From: Cryptomeria japonica
Taxonomy: Eukaryota; Streptophyta; Pinopsida; Cupressales; Cupressaceae
Assembly: GCF_030272615.1 (NCBI RefSeq)
Contig: NC_081405.1
Span: 160,724,317 to 160,788,316, forward strand
Length of the DNA: 64,000 nucleotides
Reading direction: 5' to 3'
Under the pieces are notes generated by a model, which was not told where the DNA came from, ran no database searches, and was given only the letters and a program-made list of their open reading frames with translations. Shown here in pieces: positions 23,627 through 35,970 of the stretch; within the stretch, counting starts at the first letter, position 1; each line of letters begins with the position of its first letter. The position numbers and the translations under genes are program-made.

Positions 23627-24181
23627 TCAATGTGGGGGCATACTTGGAATCTCACTAGGAAAGACATCTGTAAACTCTTGAAGGATAGGATGTTGTTGTA
23701 ACAACTCCTCTATGCTAACCTCCTCATCTACATCCCTCAACTTGATTGAAAATAACTGACAACCCTTATGTGCACACCTCTTCATCTGCATGGTAGAAAT
23801 CATGCGAAGAGAAATAGGTCTCTGAATGCCTACAATGTCCACACTCCTTCCGCTATCATCTACACACTGCACCCTCTTACTCCTGCAATCTCATTGTGGC
23901 TGATGTGATCCCAACCAATCCATACCAAGAACTACATCATAAGATCCCAAGAGCATGATACACAAATCCACTAAGGTATGGAGGTCTCCCAAAACTAGAG
24001 GACAACTAAACATAAGGGAATCCACCACTGCCTTGGATCTCGTAGCTAGCTCTACCTACCACCTATCATCCTGCTTTGTCATAGCAAGCCCACATTATCT
24101 CTACTAAATAAGGAGTGATAAAAGAGTCTGAAGCTCCTAAATCAAATAAAATAGAGCAAGGGATACCACCTATCACACTTT
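23627..24181 (-). pseudogene. Aspartic protease and RT leader
   Basis: The frame reads SILFDLGASDSFITPYLV near 24090-24165, equivalent to the retroviral-type D-T/S-G-A site; the central residue is Leu here instead of Thr/Ser. The frame at 23627-23872 holds the protease-to-RT linker, including LQEFTDVFPSEIPSMPPH, a known Ty3/gypsy signature. Several stops separate the pieces. Confidence 0.75.
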
Positions 24182-25508
24182 ATGTCTCAACCACGGTGGG
24201 TTGGTGCTTGGCCTGACGGTTATCAACCACCACGAACACCTTATGAGTCCTCCCCAAATCTCCAAAAGTGGGCTCTACTGGAGCTATCCTTTGGTGAACT
24301 GATGTCTATGATGTGCACTGAGGATAATAAATGGCTATATGGCCCTTCTTATCACAAGAAAAACATCCTCTCTTGTCTTGAACTGTACTCCTAGAAGTAG
24401 CACTCGACTGTTGGACACTGCCTCTACTAGAGGCAGGCTATGAACTCTAGGTTGGCTGTGTAGGAGTAGGTCTCCTATAACGCTGCTAGCGGTTGCGGCT
24501 CCTGTCAGCCAGAAATCTAGTCCCTATTGCAAAACTCTAACCCTGAGACTGCTTCCTCTTAAACTGCTGGCTACTGTGGAAAGAGGAGGGGTGGCTTCTG
24601 GCCACATCTGAAGACTATTGTTGAGAAGCTCTAGCAACTGTACCTGTGATTGGGGCATTGACTACCTGTCCTCCTATAGTACCCCCTATACTTGAGGAGA
24701 GATTCTCCTCGATGATCCTCACCTTTTCTATGGTGGCCTGTAAAGTCTTAGCTTCGTGCATGCGAGCCTCTCTACAAATATAATCCTTGAGACCCCACAT
24801 AAAGTGTTGTACAATCATAGTCTTGTCTACCACTATCTCTGCATACTATTTGAGCTCAAAGAATTTCCACTCATACTCATCAACTGTCATCTTGCCCTGT
24901 CTCAAATTATGAAACTCACTTGCCTTACACTTCCTCTAGTGCTCTGACATAAATCTAGCTTGAAATTGCTCTAGGAACAACTCCCAAGTGACTGTGGTAA
25001 TGTCTATCCCTAGCTTCCTCTCCTTGGTAAGCCACCAAGTGGAAGCAAAGTCACACAAGTGCATGATGGTGCACCTGGCCTTGGTGTTGTTGCTATATGG
25101 GTACATAGCAAAGCATTGACTCAGATCCAATAACCATGTCTCAGCCTCCATCCCTATACCTAAACCATCAAAAGTGGGAGGACGAGCTCTCAGTAAATCC
25201 CTCATGTGGCTAGCTGCGACGTCCTCTTGATCAACCTCAACTCTCCTCCTAGGAGGGGAGCATGAGTGCTCTCTCTCCTGGTGCTCTAACTAGTGAGATT
25301 CCTCATGCCTCACCTCACCTTGTCTATCCTCATCCTGCCTTGGCCCTAAGCGGCCAAGAAGCTCCTGGAACACTACAACCAACTGAGGTATCGCATTGCC
25401 ACCAGGCTGCTCGTGGCGCAACTCACTGTGATGTGACCTCTCTAAAATCTTGGGGTGAGGACTCTCACAAGCCCCCATGCGACCACCAAGACCACATCTA
25501 TGACCCAA
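24182..25508 (-). pseudogene. Ty3/gypsy Gag
   Basis: Gag core fragments at 24936-25205 (RARPPTFDGLGIGMEAETWL ... FASTWW) and 24615-24833 (MIVQHFMWGLKDYI ... ARMHEAKTLQAT), then a zinc knuckle near 24340-24375 reading CFSCDKKGHIAIYYP. The final Cys of the knuckle is replaced by Tyr. The N-terminal part may begin in 25290-25508. Fragments lie in different frames, so the gene is inactive. Confidence 0.8.
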
Positions 25509-25701
25509 TCCAGCCCTCTACACCTAGTAGGCATACTAACTAGACAAAAGCAAGGGAAGACTATAAGACATTGAACTAGGAGTTACAACAAACAAATATA
25601 GGTTTAAAGCCGCTGGTTAAACTGAGGCTAACATCTAACTAGCATAATGGTCTCACGCATAGCCATAGTACCCAGTGTAGAACCCATAACTCATAAGCTA
25701 T

Positions 25702-25716
25702 GCTCTGATACCCATA
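25702..25716 (-). other. Primer binding site (initiator tRNA-Met type)
   Basis: On the minus strand the 5' LTR end CACTACA is followed by TATGGGTATCAGAGC. This is the TGGTATCAGAGC complement of initiator tRNA-Met with one extra G. Confidence 0.8.
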
Positions 25717-28484
25717 TGTAGTGCCCACCAACAAACCCCAGGGAAACTCACCACAACTAGATCCAAAAAGAGGAATAATTTTTTTTTTGTTTACTAACAA
25801 GATTACATCTAACTGAATCTAGACATTAAGTTTATGATTTAGTTCAATAATTAAAATTTAACGTTATGTATTTATCTGTTGCTTCATACATTAGGTTACT
25901 AACACAAGTGAAGTCATGTTACAAGGTTTGATAACTTACAAGGTTTCATCCTTTCCCTAGGGTATTGACGTCACTAATAAGTCCTACGCTATTTATGGTT
26001 TATGGTCAATCCATTTAGTTTACCATTATCATATTAGTTCACTCCTATGATTCTAATGATTTATCCTTACCATGGAACACAACTAAAAATGCATGTGTGC
26101 ATATTAATCTATAACATACACTTCACATGATATGCTACTATTGTTGTCCACTATTCAATGCATCTACCAAGGCATGCTCATTAACCTACTTATTCAACCT
26201 ACATGTTCGTGATGCTATTTATGCAACATTAGTTTCATGGCAGCCATAACATAGTTATATGAATTCTCATTTAGCTCTTACTGATGTCTATGTACTAAGA
26301 TTCATAATAGTTTCTAGCCTTAGTGATATTCTAGTTTTCAAGCATCTAACTATATCATCAATAGTTTTGTGTTTCACATGCTTTACCATTGATAGTTTAA
26401 GTTTTTCATTTAATGCCATTGTTCATATCATTGATCTCATAATGTATGCTAACATCTACTTAGTTTACATCCATATTCATATTAAAATATTTAAGGTAAA
26501 AGCATTAATTCATTTCCATTGCTAAAGATATAACTTGAAGAAAGTAACAACATCCATTTTTCCATCACATCCACATGTCTACTATCTAACATTTAATTAC
26601 CACATAAAAATTGTATTGCTGATTTAACTAACTGACAAATACATTTCAACTACAAATAACTAATCCATCTCACATATTAAGAATGACAATTTCCTCCATG
26701 TCCTATGAGTCCAATTTAAGGAAATATACATGATTTACTAATGATAAGACATTCCTAGTAAGGGTATATCATATTCTTCTTTCTTTCTACTTACATTTGA
26801 TTAATTCCTATTATTACTTCCATTTGAATTTACCATCTAAACTAACTCATCAATACATTATTGGTTGCTTTTACATAGTATTACAATCGTATCACTCACT
26901 TGTTATACAAAATTCTTAAATTAATACATGATTTAAGTTTATCTATCATAAGGTGTACAATACATGAATCTGCTCCAAAGGTTCAAAGTCAACATGAAGA
27001 AAGCTCCAAGTCCATGTACGAAGAAAATACCAAGGAAGAGGGAAAAAAACCCAATGGCAAAAAGCTCCAACCACTTGACCAACGTGGAACCTACAAGGAA
27101 CCACCCCCCAAGCTAGCAGATGTTGCTAGGTCCCAACTTGCACACTTAACCAAGGTTGACGCTTTACCAAAGAGACTAACACAAAACAACCTCCATACAC
27201 ATAACCATGCACCAAGAAAACAAGAGAGAATAAGAGTTTTCCAGAAGCCGATATAACATCATAACAAGAGTGCAAAAGTAATAAAAGGACTCACATGTAC
27301 GAGGGAGTGTCATCACATGCCAACCAAGAACAAGGCCCTAGCCTATGGCATGCATAGCCATCTTGACCTTGAGAGAGAAACCAAGGGAGATTAGCCTACC
27401 ATCTCCATGGTCTTCCCATTCTCAGCCTAAAATATCCTCTCTAGGACTGAGTCATGAGGCACTGATAAGTTATTATCTTTTTAAATTCTCTTTCTACCCA
27501 TTCCCATTCATTAATTAGTTATTACTTGATTAAAATATGATAAACTTCCTTATGACCAAAAGGTTTGGACTTTAGGCATCCTTACAAGGAGCCTCGTGAA
27601 AGTCCATCTCTAATGACCCCCAAGTGTCAAAAAGGAGCCCACTCCCTCTACATGGATCCAAAAACAATAAAAGAAGAGGTTCATACACAAGCAAAGAATC
27701 AGACACAACACCAACAATGCCAAACCATAACATACATGTACCCAAAAGACTGAACAACAACACATGTGAAAACACGAGCCTGTTAACCAAGGAAATATGA
27801 CTAACTCATGATACCACTGCTCTAAAACATATCAACATCGCAAGGTCTTCACACTCGCTACCACAAAATCAGCATTATGGTTATTTCCTCCTCATGGCAA
27901 ATAAACACGAGGGGATGCCAAAATGGGCAAGTAAGTCTCATGATACGCAAGTAAAGACAAAATCTCACATTAACCATTGCTTTTAAATCAAAAGACACAA
28001 ATGACCTCCAAATGCAAACATAACTAAAAGGCTCTTAATTGGGAAAGGTTGACTTAAAGGCAATCCACGAATACCATGATTCGAGGGTATACTCATGTGT
28101 ATATATATAAGATTGTCTGGAGATCCAATATCATTTAATATTGTCAGATTACATAACAACAATATTAACAATAAGACCATCTATATACGTCGTATTATCA
28201 TAATACTATTATTAATGTCAGTCGAATATTATCCGACTTATTGGCGTTATATTTCATCTTAAATACTTATCAACTAACTTATATATATATCATTATTTTT
28301 ATTTTTTTCTGATTTTAAAAAAATATTTTAAATAAAATAAAACACATTTAAATAAAATAAAATAAAATATATTTAAAAATTAATAAACTACATTTTAACT
28401 AAAACAAAATAAAATATATTTTAATTAAAATAAAATAAATTTTTTTTGTTTGTTTGTGTGGTACTGGAAGCACCCACGATGGGA

Positions 28485-28560
28485 GGTGCTTACAACACCC
28501 CCCATATCGTGGGTGGTGCTGCACAACACCACTCCATGATATGGAGGGTGTCGTAGCACC
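28485..28560. other. Long hairpin in the 5' LTR
   Basis: Counterpart of 18221-18296: CCATATCGTGG pairs with CCATGATATGG (one C-to-T change relative to the other LTR), with GGTGCTG / CAACACC inside and GGTGCT / AGCACC outside. The pairing is largely kept. Confidence 0.7.
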
Positions 28561-29402
28561 CCCCATATTGTGGGGTGCTATGAGCACCTCACACCCCACG
28601 ATAATGGGGTTTTTAATAGCATGCCGCCCCCCATAAAAATCTTTTTTAATTTTTGATTTTTTTTTTTAAAATCCCAAATCTAAAATAACAGTCATAGTGC
28701 TAACATAACAACACACTTTTGGAGGAAGAATGATGTTTTAACAGTAACAAAAATGTAGAAATGGAGTACCATTTTAAAATTTCTTTAACTGGAAGGAGTA
28801 GCAAGGGCTTGATCAAATCAACTTTTGAAATCAAGGATTTTGTTTTTGTTTTCTTTCAATAGCAGTTGTAAACATAATATCTTCCTTTACAAATCAAATC
28901 CCTATCAAATGCTTTCAAAAATTGAACATATAGAAAGGTAAAACAAATATTTTCTTCTCTAATCTTTTTTTTTTGTTTTCAGCTCATTGAAGGAAAAAGA
29001 GAAACAAGGAGAACAAACCCTATCTCTGCCTCAAGCAAATGGTAAGAAGGAAATTTGGGCAGCAACAGATCCTCCAACAATAAGCCTTCAACAGCTCTTC
29101 AATCTTCCCAAATTCTCCAGAAATCTTCTTCTCTCCAAAACCACCAAAAATCCCCCGAAAACACGTGTAAAGAAAGAATCCCCCATAAATGAAAACCCTA
29201 GCTCTTTTTTTTTTGTCGAGAGAAAATGGAGTAAAAATAAAATATTGAAAATTGTCATATCCCATTTTATGGGATTTAAATTAAAATAAAAAAATCTATC
29301 CTCTCATTGAGTTTTTAAAACAACTCTCAAAATAAAGGACTAAATATTAAAATGTAATAGGTAAAATATTATAATCTATTTATTTATTATTCAAATTACA
29401 TT

Positions 29403-29405
<3 letters not shown>

Positions 29406-29440
<35 letters not shown>
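29406..29440. repeat. (AC)n microsatellite
   Basis: About 17 AC units inside the 5' LTR of the gypsy element. Confidence 0.9.
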
Positions 29441-29442
<2 letters not shown>

Positions 29443-29947
29443 GATTTAAAAATGAAACAAACTAATTCCATTGAATAAATGATATAGTTAAAATATCAAG
29501 ATAAGTAAATAATTAAAGATTAAAATTGCTAAATGACAATAAAGTCAATGACGCGAAAACCAACAAATATTCAATACATTAAACTGGCTTAAACGTAAAT
29601 GGCCAAATAAAATCTCAAAATCTCAACATGAGCATTAACCAAATTTTAAATGCGAAAATAGTAAATAATTGAAAATCGTTAAATCTTAATAACTTTTAAA
29701 ATAACAAAATTACTAATGAGGCTATAACTAGCATCAAGTAAACATTCAAACACAGTCAATCAAATGTCGAAATTAAATACGCTAAATAATAAATCGGTCA
29801 CTATTCAAGGAACTTAAATAAAATAACTTAATGCTCAACTAACCATGCCACATACTCACAAGTCATGACGACGATGATGACATGGTGAACTTGCCAAGAC
29901 TGATAACAAGGACTCGATGCCAAACCTAGACATAGAGTGTGGGAAGG

Positions 29948-31523
29948 TGGTGCAGGGGCACTAGTACATGTGTCTACTTCTTTTGGCATGTGTCTACATC
30001 ATTTTGATTCATGGTTATGTTAGGAATAGCATGTCTAATGTGTGTGTTTGAAGGCCTATTGATTAGGTCTAGGCAGTGTAATAAGCCTTAAGGCCCCAAG
30101 GTGTGTCAACTTGGTCAAAGGCCTTGCATGGGCATTTTATATGTATTTTTAGTGTTTAGGGGTTTGCAATGTGTGGTAGGTTCATTCTTGACCTTTGGTG
30201 TGAAGGCAAGACCGAATTGTAGAAAGTTGACAAAAGTTGCATTATTGCCTTAAGCAACTTTTCTTGCAAGATTTTGAAATGTGGTTATCCCAACGGTTAG
30301 TTGGTTGATTGTATGCATTGGAGGAAGTTGGATGAGTTCCTTGGCATGATATAAGCCTAAAGGAATGATGCCTACTAGTTAGAGATGACATTGAATGAAT
30401 TTCTTGTCTTCAAAGCAAACGGTTATTGTGATTTCCTGCATTTTTCTTGAGTTTTCTATTCTTGCATAATTCCCTGTGAATGGTGAGAATGAATTAAAAA
30501 TTTGGCAAGTTTTAGAAGAGTTTCACCATCCATTTAGAGTTTATTTGAGGTCTTGAAGCCTTCGGGTTTGGAAGAAACTAAATTTTCTACCCCACTGGCC
30601 TGACAAAACCCTCAAAACCAGGGTTTGGATGCAAACAACGACACAAATCAACATCTCTCTATGGGATCAACCTAAAACCTAGGAGGATGTTGATTTGACA
30701 TGTATACTTGATGTTCTTGGTGGTTTTGGAGGTAGGAAGTGTCATTTTCCTTTCCTAAGATGAAGCCCTAGGCTTGACATCGTTCATGTGGCAAGCCTAT
30801 GTAGTAGGAAAAGAGGGTGGAAACCTTGAACAAAAGATTGAAGGATGGTCAAACTTAGCATTAGAAGTACCCTTGGACAAGTGCAGAACCTTGGCAAGTG
30901 TTATCCTTTCATCCCTTTGTGACTGGTGAAGCTTTTGAGAGCTTAAACTCCAATACCAGCTAGAAGAGGCTAGATAGGGTTAGTAGGGTTTGATAATGCG
31001 TAATCAAAACCCAGATGCAGAAGTTTGGAATCTTGTAGAATGCCCAAAAGATTATTCAAATATCTAATTTATTTAGGGGGTTTTTTAGGTAGGTTGTGAG
31101 GCAAATCAAGAAAAGTCCAAATGGAAGGCTAATTGCTTGTATCCCTATTTCTTAGGTCCAAAAGGGGAAAAGATACAAAGGTCTAGTAAACACCCATCTA
31201 AGGTGTCAAGATTAGTGAAAATTCCATGTAACACATGTGTAAACACTCACATAGGTTAGTTTCCACTTTTTGTGTAAATATCCTATTTCTTGGGGTTTGG
31301 GGTTGTTAGGTGTCCTTTGTTGAAGGGTTGGAACCTTAGGGGTAGGAGACTCCTTGTCAGTTGTGAGTTGTCCTGAGTGAAGAGATCCTTGGGAAGGATC
31401 TAGGGAAAGCTCTAGAAACCTTGAGAAGGTTAAAGACATTGATCGGTTGGGTGATACCAAGTGGAGACCCTTTTTGAGTAAAAAACCAAGAAAATGATAT
31501 AACATCCCAAACCCTTTGCATCA
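29948..31523. mobile_element. Solo LTR (1576 bp)
   Basis: Begins TGGTGCAGGGGCAC and ends CCTTTGCATCA. It is bounded by GAAGG on both sides (29943-29947, 31524-31528). The other LTR has the empty site GGGAAGGGAACC at 20220-20230. The insertion, 5-bp duplication and TG...CA ends fit a solo LTR from unequal recombination. No internal or coding part was seen. No other copy lies in the window, so its family and strand are not known. Confidence 0.85.
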
Positions 31524-32160
31524 GAAGGGAACCAACGACATCTCCGAACCACATATTGCTATTGTGAAGAGGCACGCTCACACCTATCAATCCAGGGGAG
31601 CTTGCACCTGGTTGCCCAAGAGGAATGAATGCCTTAGTACCTGCAACCCTGCAACCATAAAATGATACATGTGCATATATATATATATACACACGTACAT
31701 AACATACAAGTGGAGGAAATTCACAATGGCACATCCTTCTCGCAATGAGTGATGTGTTGTTGATTCCTCCACGCATACAGTTAAATAATAATCATACAAT
31801 GAGCAATACATCTTACACAAATTAAAACTAGGGTTAGTATGTCCATCTCATCATAAGAAATAATCAATGAAATTTATCCATCTGAGCATCAACATGACAT
31901 AAATACATGTAGCAATGAGAGAATCATCATGATATCTAAATCACATAAGGTCGCAACGAAGCATGGACAAAATCAATATTATCAGAAGTCATGAAGCATA
32001 CAATATCTATCAATGATCATCAATGAGCACATATAAAATCCAAAATACATCTATGCATCACATGAATCCAGACAAGTATCATATCCATCACACAAAATGA
32101 ATGTCTAATCGAGTCTATCAAAATGGAATAAGAGTCTGCTCAAGTGGGCATTACAGGCAT

Positions 32161-33465
32161 GGGTATTCTACAATCAAGGACAATAATTATAGTGAAATTT
32201 TATAACAAGAAAAGAAGATAGTTAATAATGGTGTATTATGGAGCTTCTATCCTTTGATGTGGTTGAGGGAAAGGATTAATTGGAGTCAACCATGGTGTCT
32301 CTACAACAAATTAACTAATTCCAAATGAAGTAAGAGTAAGGTGGTGATGGTATATTTTAATACCCTAAGCAAGGAGTTGTGGTACATACATTTTTTTTCA
32401 AGATATTCAATAGTTTAATAAATATTTGGTGATTTACCACTATAAAAACTATTGAAAATCACTAGCATTTTTTCCCTTCCAAACTTTTCTAGTGATAACT
32501 TTTCAAGATCAACTCATAAGGCTAAATTAATTGATGGAATTAGAATACCCATTCTAGTGTTTTCATCCTTATATCTTGTCACAATAGAGGCAGCGTTTGT
32601 ATTTGGAAAAGACATTGTAAATAATGATAATCTTAAGAAACCCCCTCACAAAAAATTGTATAAAATCTTGGCGAATATTTAATTTTTTAAAAAAATAATA
32701 ATTATTTTAATTGGCGAATTTTTCCTTTTAAAAAAAAATAATTAATTTTATTGGTGAACTTCTTTATATCAATTTTTCTTGGTAAAAAATATTGGCAAAT
32801 CTTGGAAAATAATAAGAGTATGCATTAATTACTATTTCAAATCCTTTCATTTAAAAAAATAGTTTTTTATAGAAAAGTAAAGGTCTGAAAGTGGAAATCA
32901 TTAATGAGTTTAAGGGGTAGAATCTACTTTATTTAGTTTCTACCATTAACTTAAAGTAATCTAATAGCCCTTTTTGTATTTTGTGAGATAAAATGTACCA
33001 ACAATTTGTAATACTCATGGGACCAAAAATTGCTTTTAGATGATTTGATTTTCATTGAGGCCATTACAACTTGTAGGTATAATTTACCTCATAGAATACA
33101 ATGAAGGTCATTAGATTATATTTAAAATCAATGGTGGCAACTAAAAATTAATGATATAACCCTAAAGTAACTAATAATTACGATATATTATTGGCAAATT
33201 AATTTAGATTTCTACAATAAAAAATAAAATGTTGGCGAATACAATCCAATCATGTATCGAATATTGTGGCAAATCTTTGAGTTAAAAAAACTAAAATGAT
33301 ATATTATCTAGTGATTTAAATAACACTAAAATAAAAATTTGTAAAAATGTGGTGATTCAGGTCACCTCAAAAGCTCAACTTATTAGCCAAATCTCGATTC
33401 CCAAATTTCAAAAAATAGCCAATTGGCAAATATCAGCCACTAAAATTTTCACTGGTTGTAAATAC
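32161..33465. other. AT-rich region with recurrent TTGGCGAAT-like motifs
   Basis: Resumes the sequence interrupted by the gypsy insertion. Variants of TTGGCGAAT / TTGGCAAAT recur near 32668, 32712, 32753, 32800, 33190, 33233, 33267 and 33423. Near the left (32440-32465) and right (33430-33455) there are loosely inverted CACTATAAAAACTATTGAAAATC / CAGTGAAAATTTTAGTGG-like ends. This is reminiscent of a small DNA transposon with subterminal repeats, but boundaries and target duplication are not established. No gene. Confidence 0.35.
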
Positions 33466-34642
33466 TGTTGGCATTTTTGTGGTTTATGTTATGATTGTCA
33501 TTGATGGACACACACTTGTATTGAGATCCCCTTTATATGTATGAGTTTATGCTCAACCGGTATTTGTTCCAACCGGTATGTTGTATACTAGTCTCTAGAC
33601 TAGTGGCGATTTTGCAGAATGTGTTCCCCGGTCTGAAGTGGCATGTCGACTCCAAGTGGTTCGCAGATCACAAGTGATACGAGGGAGAAAAGTGGCACAA
33701 CACATTCTTACCAGTCTCCATTTTTGTCAAACCGGCAACCGATATTTTGTATGAACCGGTAATACTCTGTGATGAGTTACCAACCGACATTTTGTGATGA
33801 GTTACCAATCCACCGATTGTTTGACGGTGTCGACACATTAACGGTGATTCTTGTTTCGTGTTACTAAGTATGTCTAGGTTCATTGAACCTAGGAAATTGT
33901 AAAGAAATCCTATTGGACCGACATGAAATCAGATTCCTTTAAAAGGACACCATGTCTAGGGTTTTAGGTTGTTGCGAAAAGGGTTAATGTTGAGCTAGGG
34001 TTTAAGGTGGATGTTGAGTTGTTGGAAGAGCGATCTTATCTGAGAAGATCGAGTTGTAACTGAGAAGAGAGATAGAGAAGACTGAAGTAATGCTGGAATG
34101 CATTAGCCGTGAGCAATACTGGATCTAACCAAGCAGTTTGTGCTATTAGATAGATCAAAAACTTGTTGATTACTCACATCTTTAACAAGTCTGTAGCCCC
34201 TAACCGGGTAGGCCTCAAAGCCTTTCTAAAATCCTCTAACAAGGTGGTTCACACATGTGAATCTAAAATCCTCTAACAAGGTAGTCTTTAATCGGACTTA
34301 TCTCCTAACAGAGATTGAGATTCCTAATAGGATCTGTTCTGGTGAAGAACATTGTAAGACCTTAATCGGTCTAACCTTAACCTGTCTGGTTTCTATTCTG
34401 CAGATAGTGACTTGTGAGTTCCATCTCACCGTGGTTTTTCCCAGTTAGGTTTCCACGTCAAAAATCTTGTGTTATGGTTGTATTGCTTTTGTGGGTGAAT
34501 GTTTTATTCGCATTTTGGTTTGCATGTGTGGTAACCGGTTTGACTGTCAGACTGCTTTACCGGTTTATCTTTAGACTGTGTAAGTGTTTTAGTGCAAAGA
34601 TTTTTGGCATACTAATTCACCCCCCCCTCTTAGTATTCATCA
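33466..34642 (+). repeat. 5' LTR of element A
   Basis: 1177 bp, TGTTGGC...TTCATCA. It contains several AACCGGT motifs in the first 300 bp, a CCAAT-like TATTGG (33911) and a TATA-like TTTAAAAG (33938-33945). A T- and C-rich end (CACCCCCCCCTC) precedes the primer site. The last ~230 bp are an open frame that runs into gag. Confidence 0.93.
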
Positions 34643-34644
34643 AT

Positions 34645-34657
34645 TGGTATCAGAGCC
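34645..34657 (+). other. Primer binding site of element A
   Basis: TGGTATCAGAGCC, two bases after the LTR end, complementary to the 3' end of plant initiator tRNA-Met. Confidence 0.9.
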
Positions 34658-34692
34658 AACCTTTCTATAAGTTTAACCACTTGGAAAGAGAT

Positions 34693-35970
34693 ATGGGGGA
34701 ATACGCCTTGAGGGAACTTACTCAATGACTCACTAAGTTTGAGCAAGCCTATGATGATCTTATGGTCAAATACAAGGCATCTCAAGCAAAAAGAAGAGAA
34801 CATGTAGAGAGGCTGATGGAACTATCTGAAAGTAGTTATGAAGATGAAGCTAACATGGAAGCTATGATTACTGAAGTGAATAAGTTGAATGATTCAAACT
34901 CCAATATGAGAAAGGAGTTGGAAGGACTGACTATTCGGTTCAGTCAAGAGCTTGAGAACCAGAGAAAAGCTGAAGATCTGGTAAAAGAAAGAGATCATGA
35001 GATCTCCAAGTTGAAACATGAGATTAGTGCACTAACTACTCGCCTTCATGAGAGAAGAATGGAAAAGGAAGACATGCAAGGAGAATTGAACATAGCCATC
35101 ACTGAAAATGCAAGTCTAATGGAGACAAATACTGCTATTTCCAAAGAACTCTTTGAGTCAAAGGAAATACTTGCTAAGTTTGGCAAAAGTACTGTCAAGC
35201 TAGAGCAAAAGCTTGAGTCATCTAGATCGGCAAAGAATACCAATGGTCTTGGTTTTTTTGGACATGAGGAAGGAGAATCCTCAGGAACAAATGCTGAAGC
35301 ATCAAAGAAGCAACCGACACTCAAAGGAAAAGGTAGGCAAAAATTCAAACCTATTTGCTTTAACTGTCTTAAAGAAGGACACACTGCCAATGTATGTAGG
35401 AGCAAAGCCTACAATAATTTTCCTTATTTTATCAACAATGTACCTAGATTCAATAAGTTCAATGGTCATTGTTATGCATGCAACAAGTTTGGGCATAGAG
35501 CATTTGAATGCAGGTCTGTAGTGGATAACACTGGAAGATATCCTCAGAGAACCCAAGGAACTGGTCCTGAATCTTTTATGAACCGGAACCACAACCGGTT
35601 TAATGACTTCAATCATCAGTCAAGAAGCGGTGGTCATCAAGCGGCAACCGGATGGAGAGAAAGTTGTATGATCTGTCATGGTCATGGTCACACTACTGCA
35701 ACATGCAGAAGGAAGATTGGAAACATGTACAATGGACCTAGGAGAGCACTTGGACTTGTTTTCTATCACTGCAACACATTGGGTCACATTGCAAGATTCT
35801 GCAGAAGCAAAAAAAGTATATCTGATGATATACCGGTTACTCAGGAAGGAGAAATAGATGTTGAAAAAGTTCAAGGAGACATGAAGAAAACATGGAAGAA
35901 GAAACCAATATTGTCAGAGGAGGAACCAGTTTCTGCACCTAGTGTGGAAATATCGGAACCGGCAAACTAA
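34693..35970 (+). pseudogene. Gag-like protein of element A: coiled coil plus four CCHC knuckles
   Basis: The likely start is ATG 34693 (MGEYALREL), since the sister copy in element E starts with MGDKSCFEMARELE at the same place. A TGA at 34726 interrupts this copy, after which the frame is open for 402 codons from 34762. Counting from 34762, residues ~10-165 are a long heptad-like coiled coil. Residues 199-212, 237-250 and 302-315 are intact C-x2-C-x4-H-x4-C knuckles (ICFNCLKEGHTANVC, HCYACNKFGHRAFEC, CMICHGHGHTTATC). A fourth at 334-347 has Phe for its first Cys (FYHCNTLGHIARFC). A structural nucleic-acid-binding role is inferred. It differs from the UBN2-type Gag with one knuckle seen in the copia elements here. 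Confidence 0.85.

Larger units (their letters stand above)
12570..32155 (-). mobile_element. Giant Ty3/gypsy LTR retrotransposon (chromovirus-like)
   Basis: A complete 19.6-kb insertion on the minus strand, flanked by perfect 5-bp target duplications GGCAT (12565-12569 and 32156-32160). Both LTRs start TGTAATGC and end ...TACA or ...GCACTACA-like in element orientation. The internal region (20846-25716) has the order gag, protease, RT, RNase H, integrase and a C-terminal tail with a chromodomain-like remnant, which is Ty3/gypsy order. LTRs near 5 kb and the tail suggest the Tekay/Del chromovirus group, an inference from family knowledge. All genes carry stops or frameshifts. It inserted into the leader region of the minus-strand element at 7624-12450. 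Confidence 0.88.
25717..32155 (-). repeat. 5' LTR of the giant gypsy element (with solo LTR inserted)
   Basis: Starts on the plus strand with TGTAGTGCCCACC and ends GGGCATTACA, directly followed by the GGCAT duplication. It pairs with 12570-20845. Gross length is 6439 bp, reduced to about 4.86 kb once the solo LTR and its duplication are removed. It contains an (AC)n tract at 29406-29440, longer than its counterpart near 19707-19720. Confidence 0.9.

Noticed and set aside
34414-34692. Signal peptide or membrane protein gene in the LTR end
   Set aside because: Hydrophobicity follows from T-rich U5 sequence; reported only as an open-frame observation, not as a gene.
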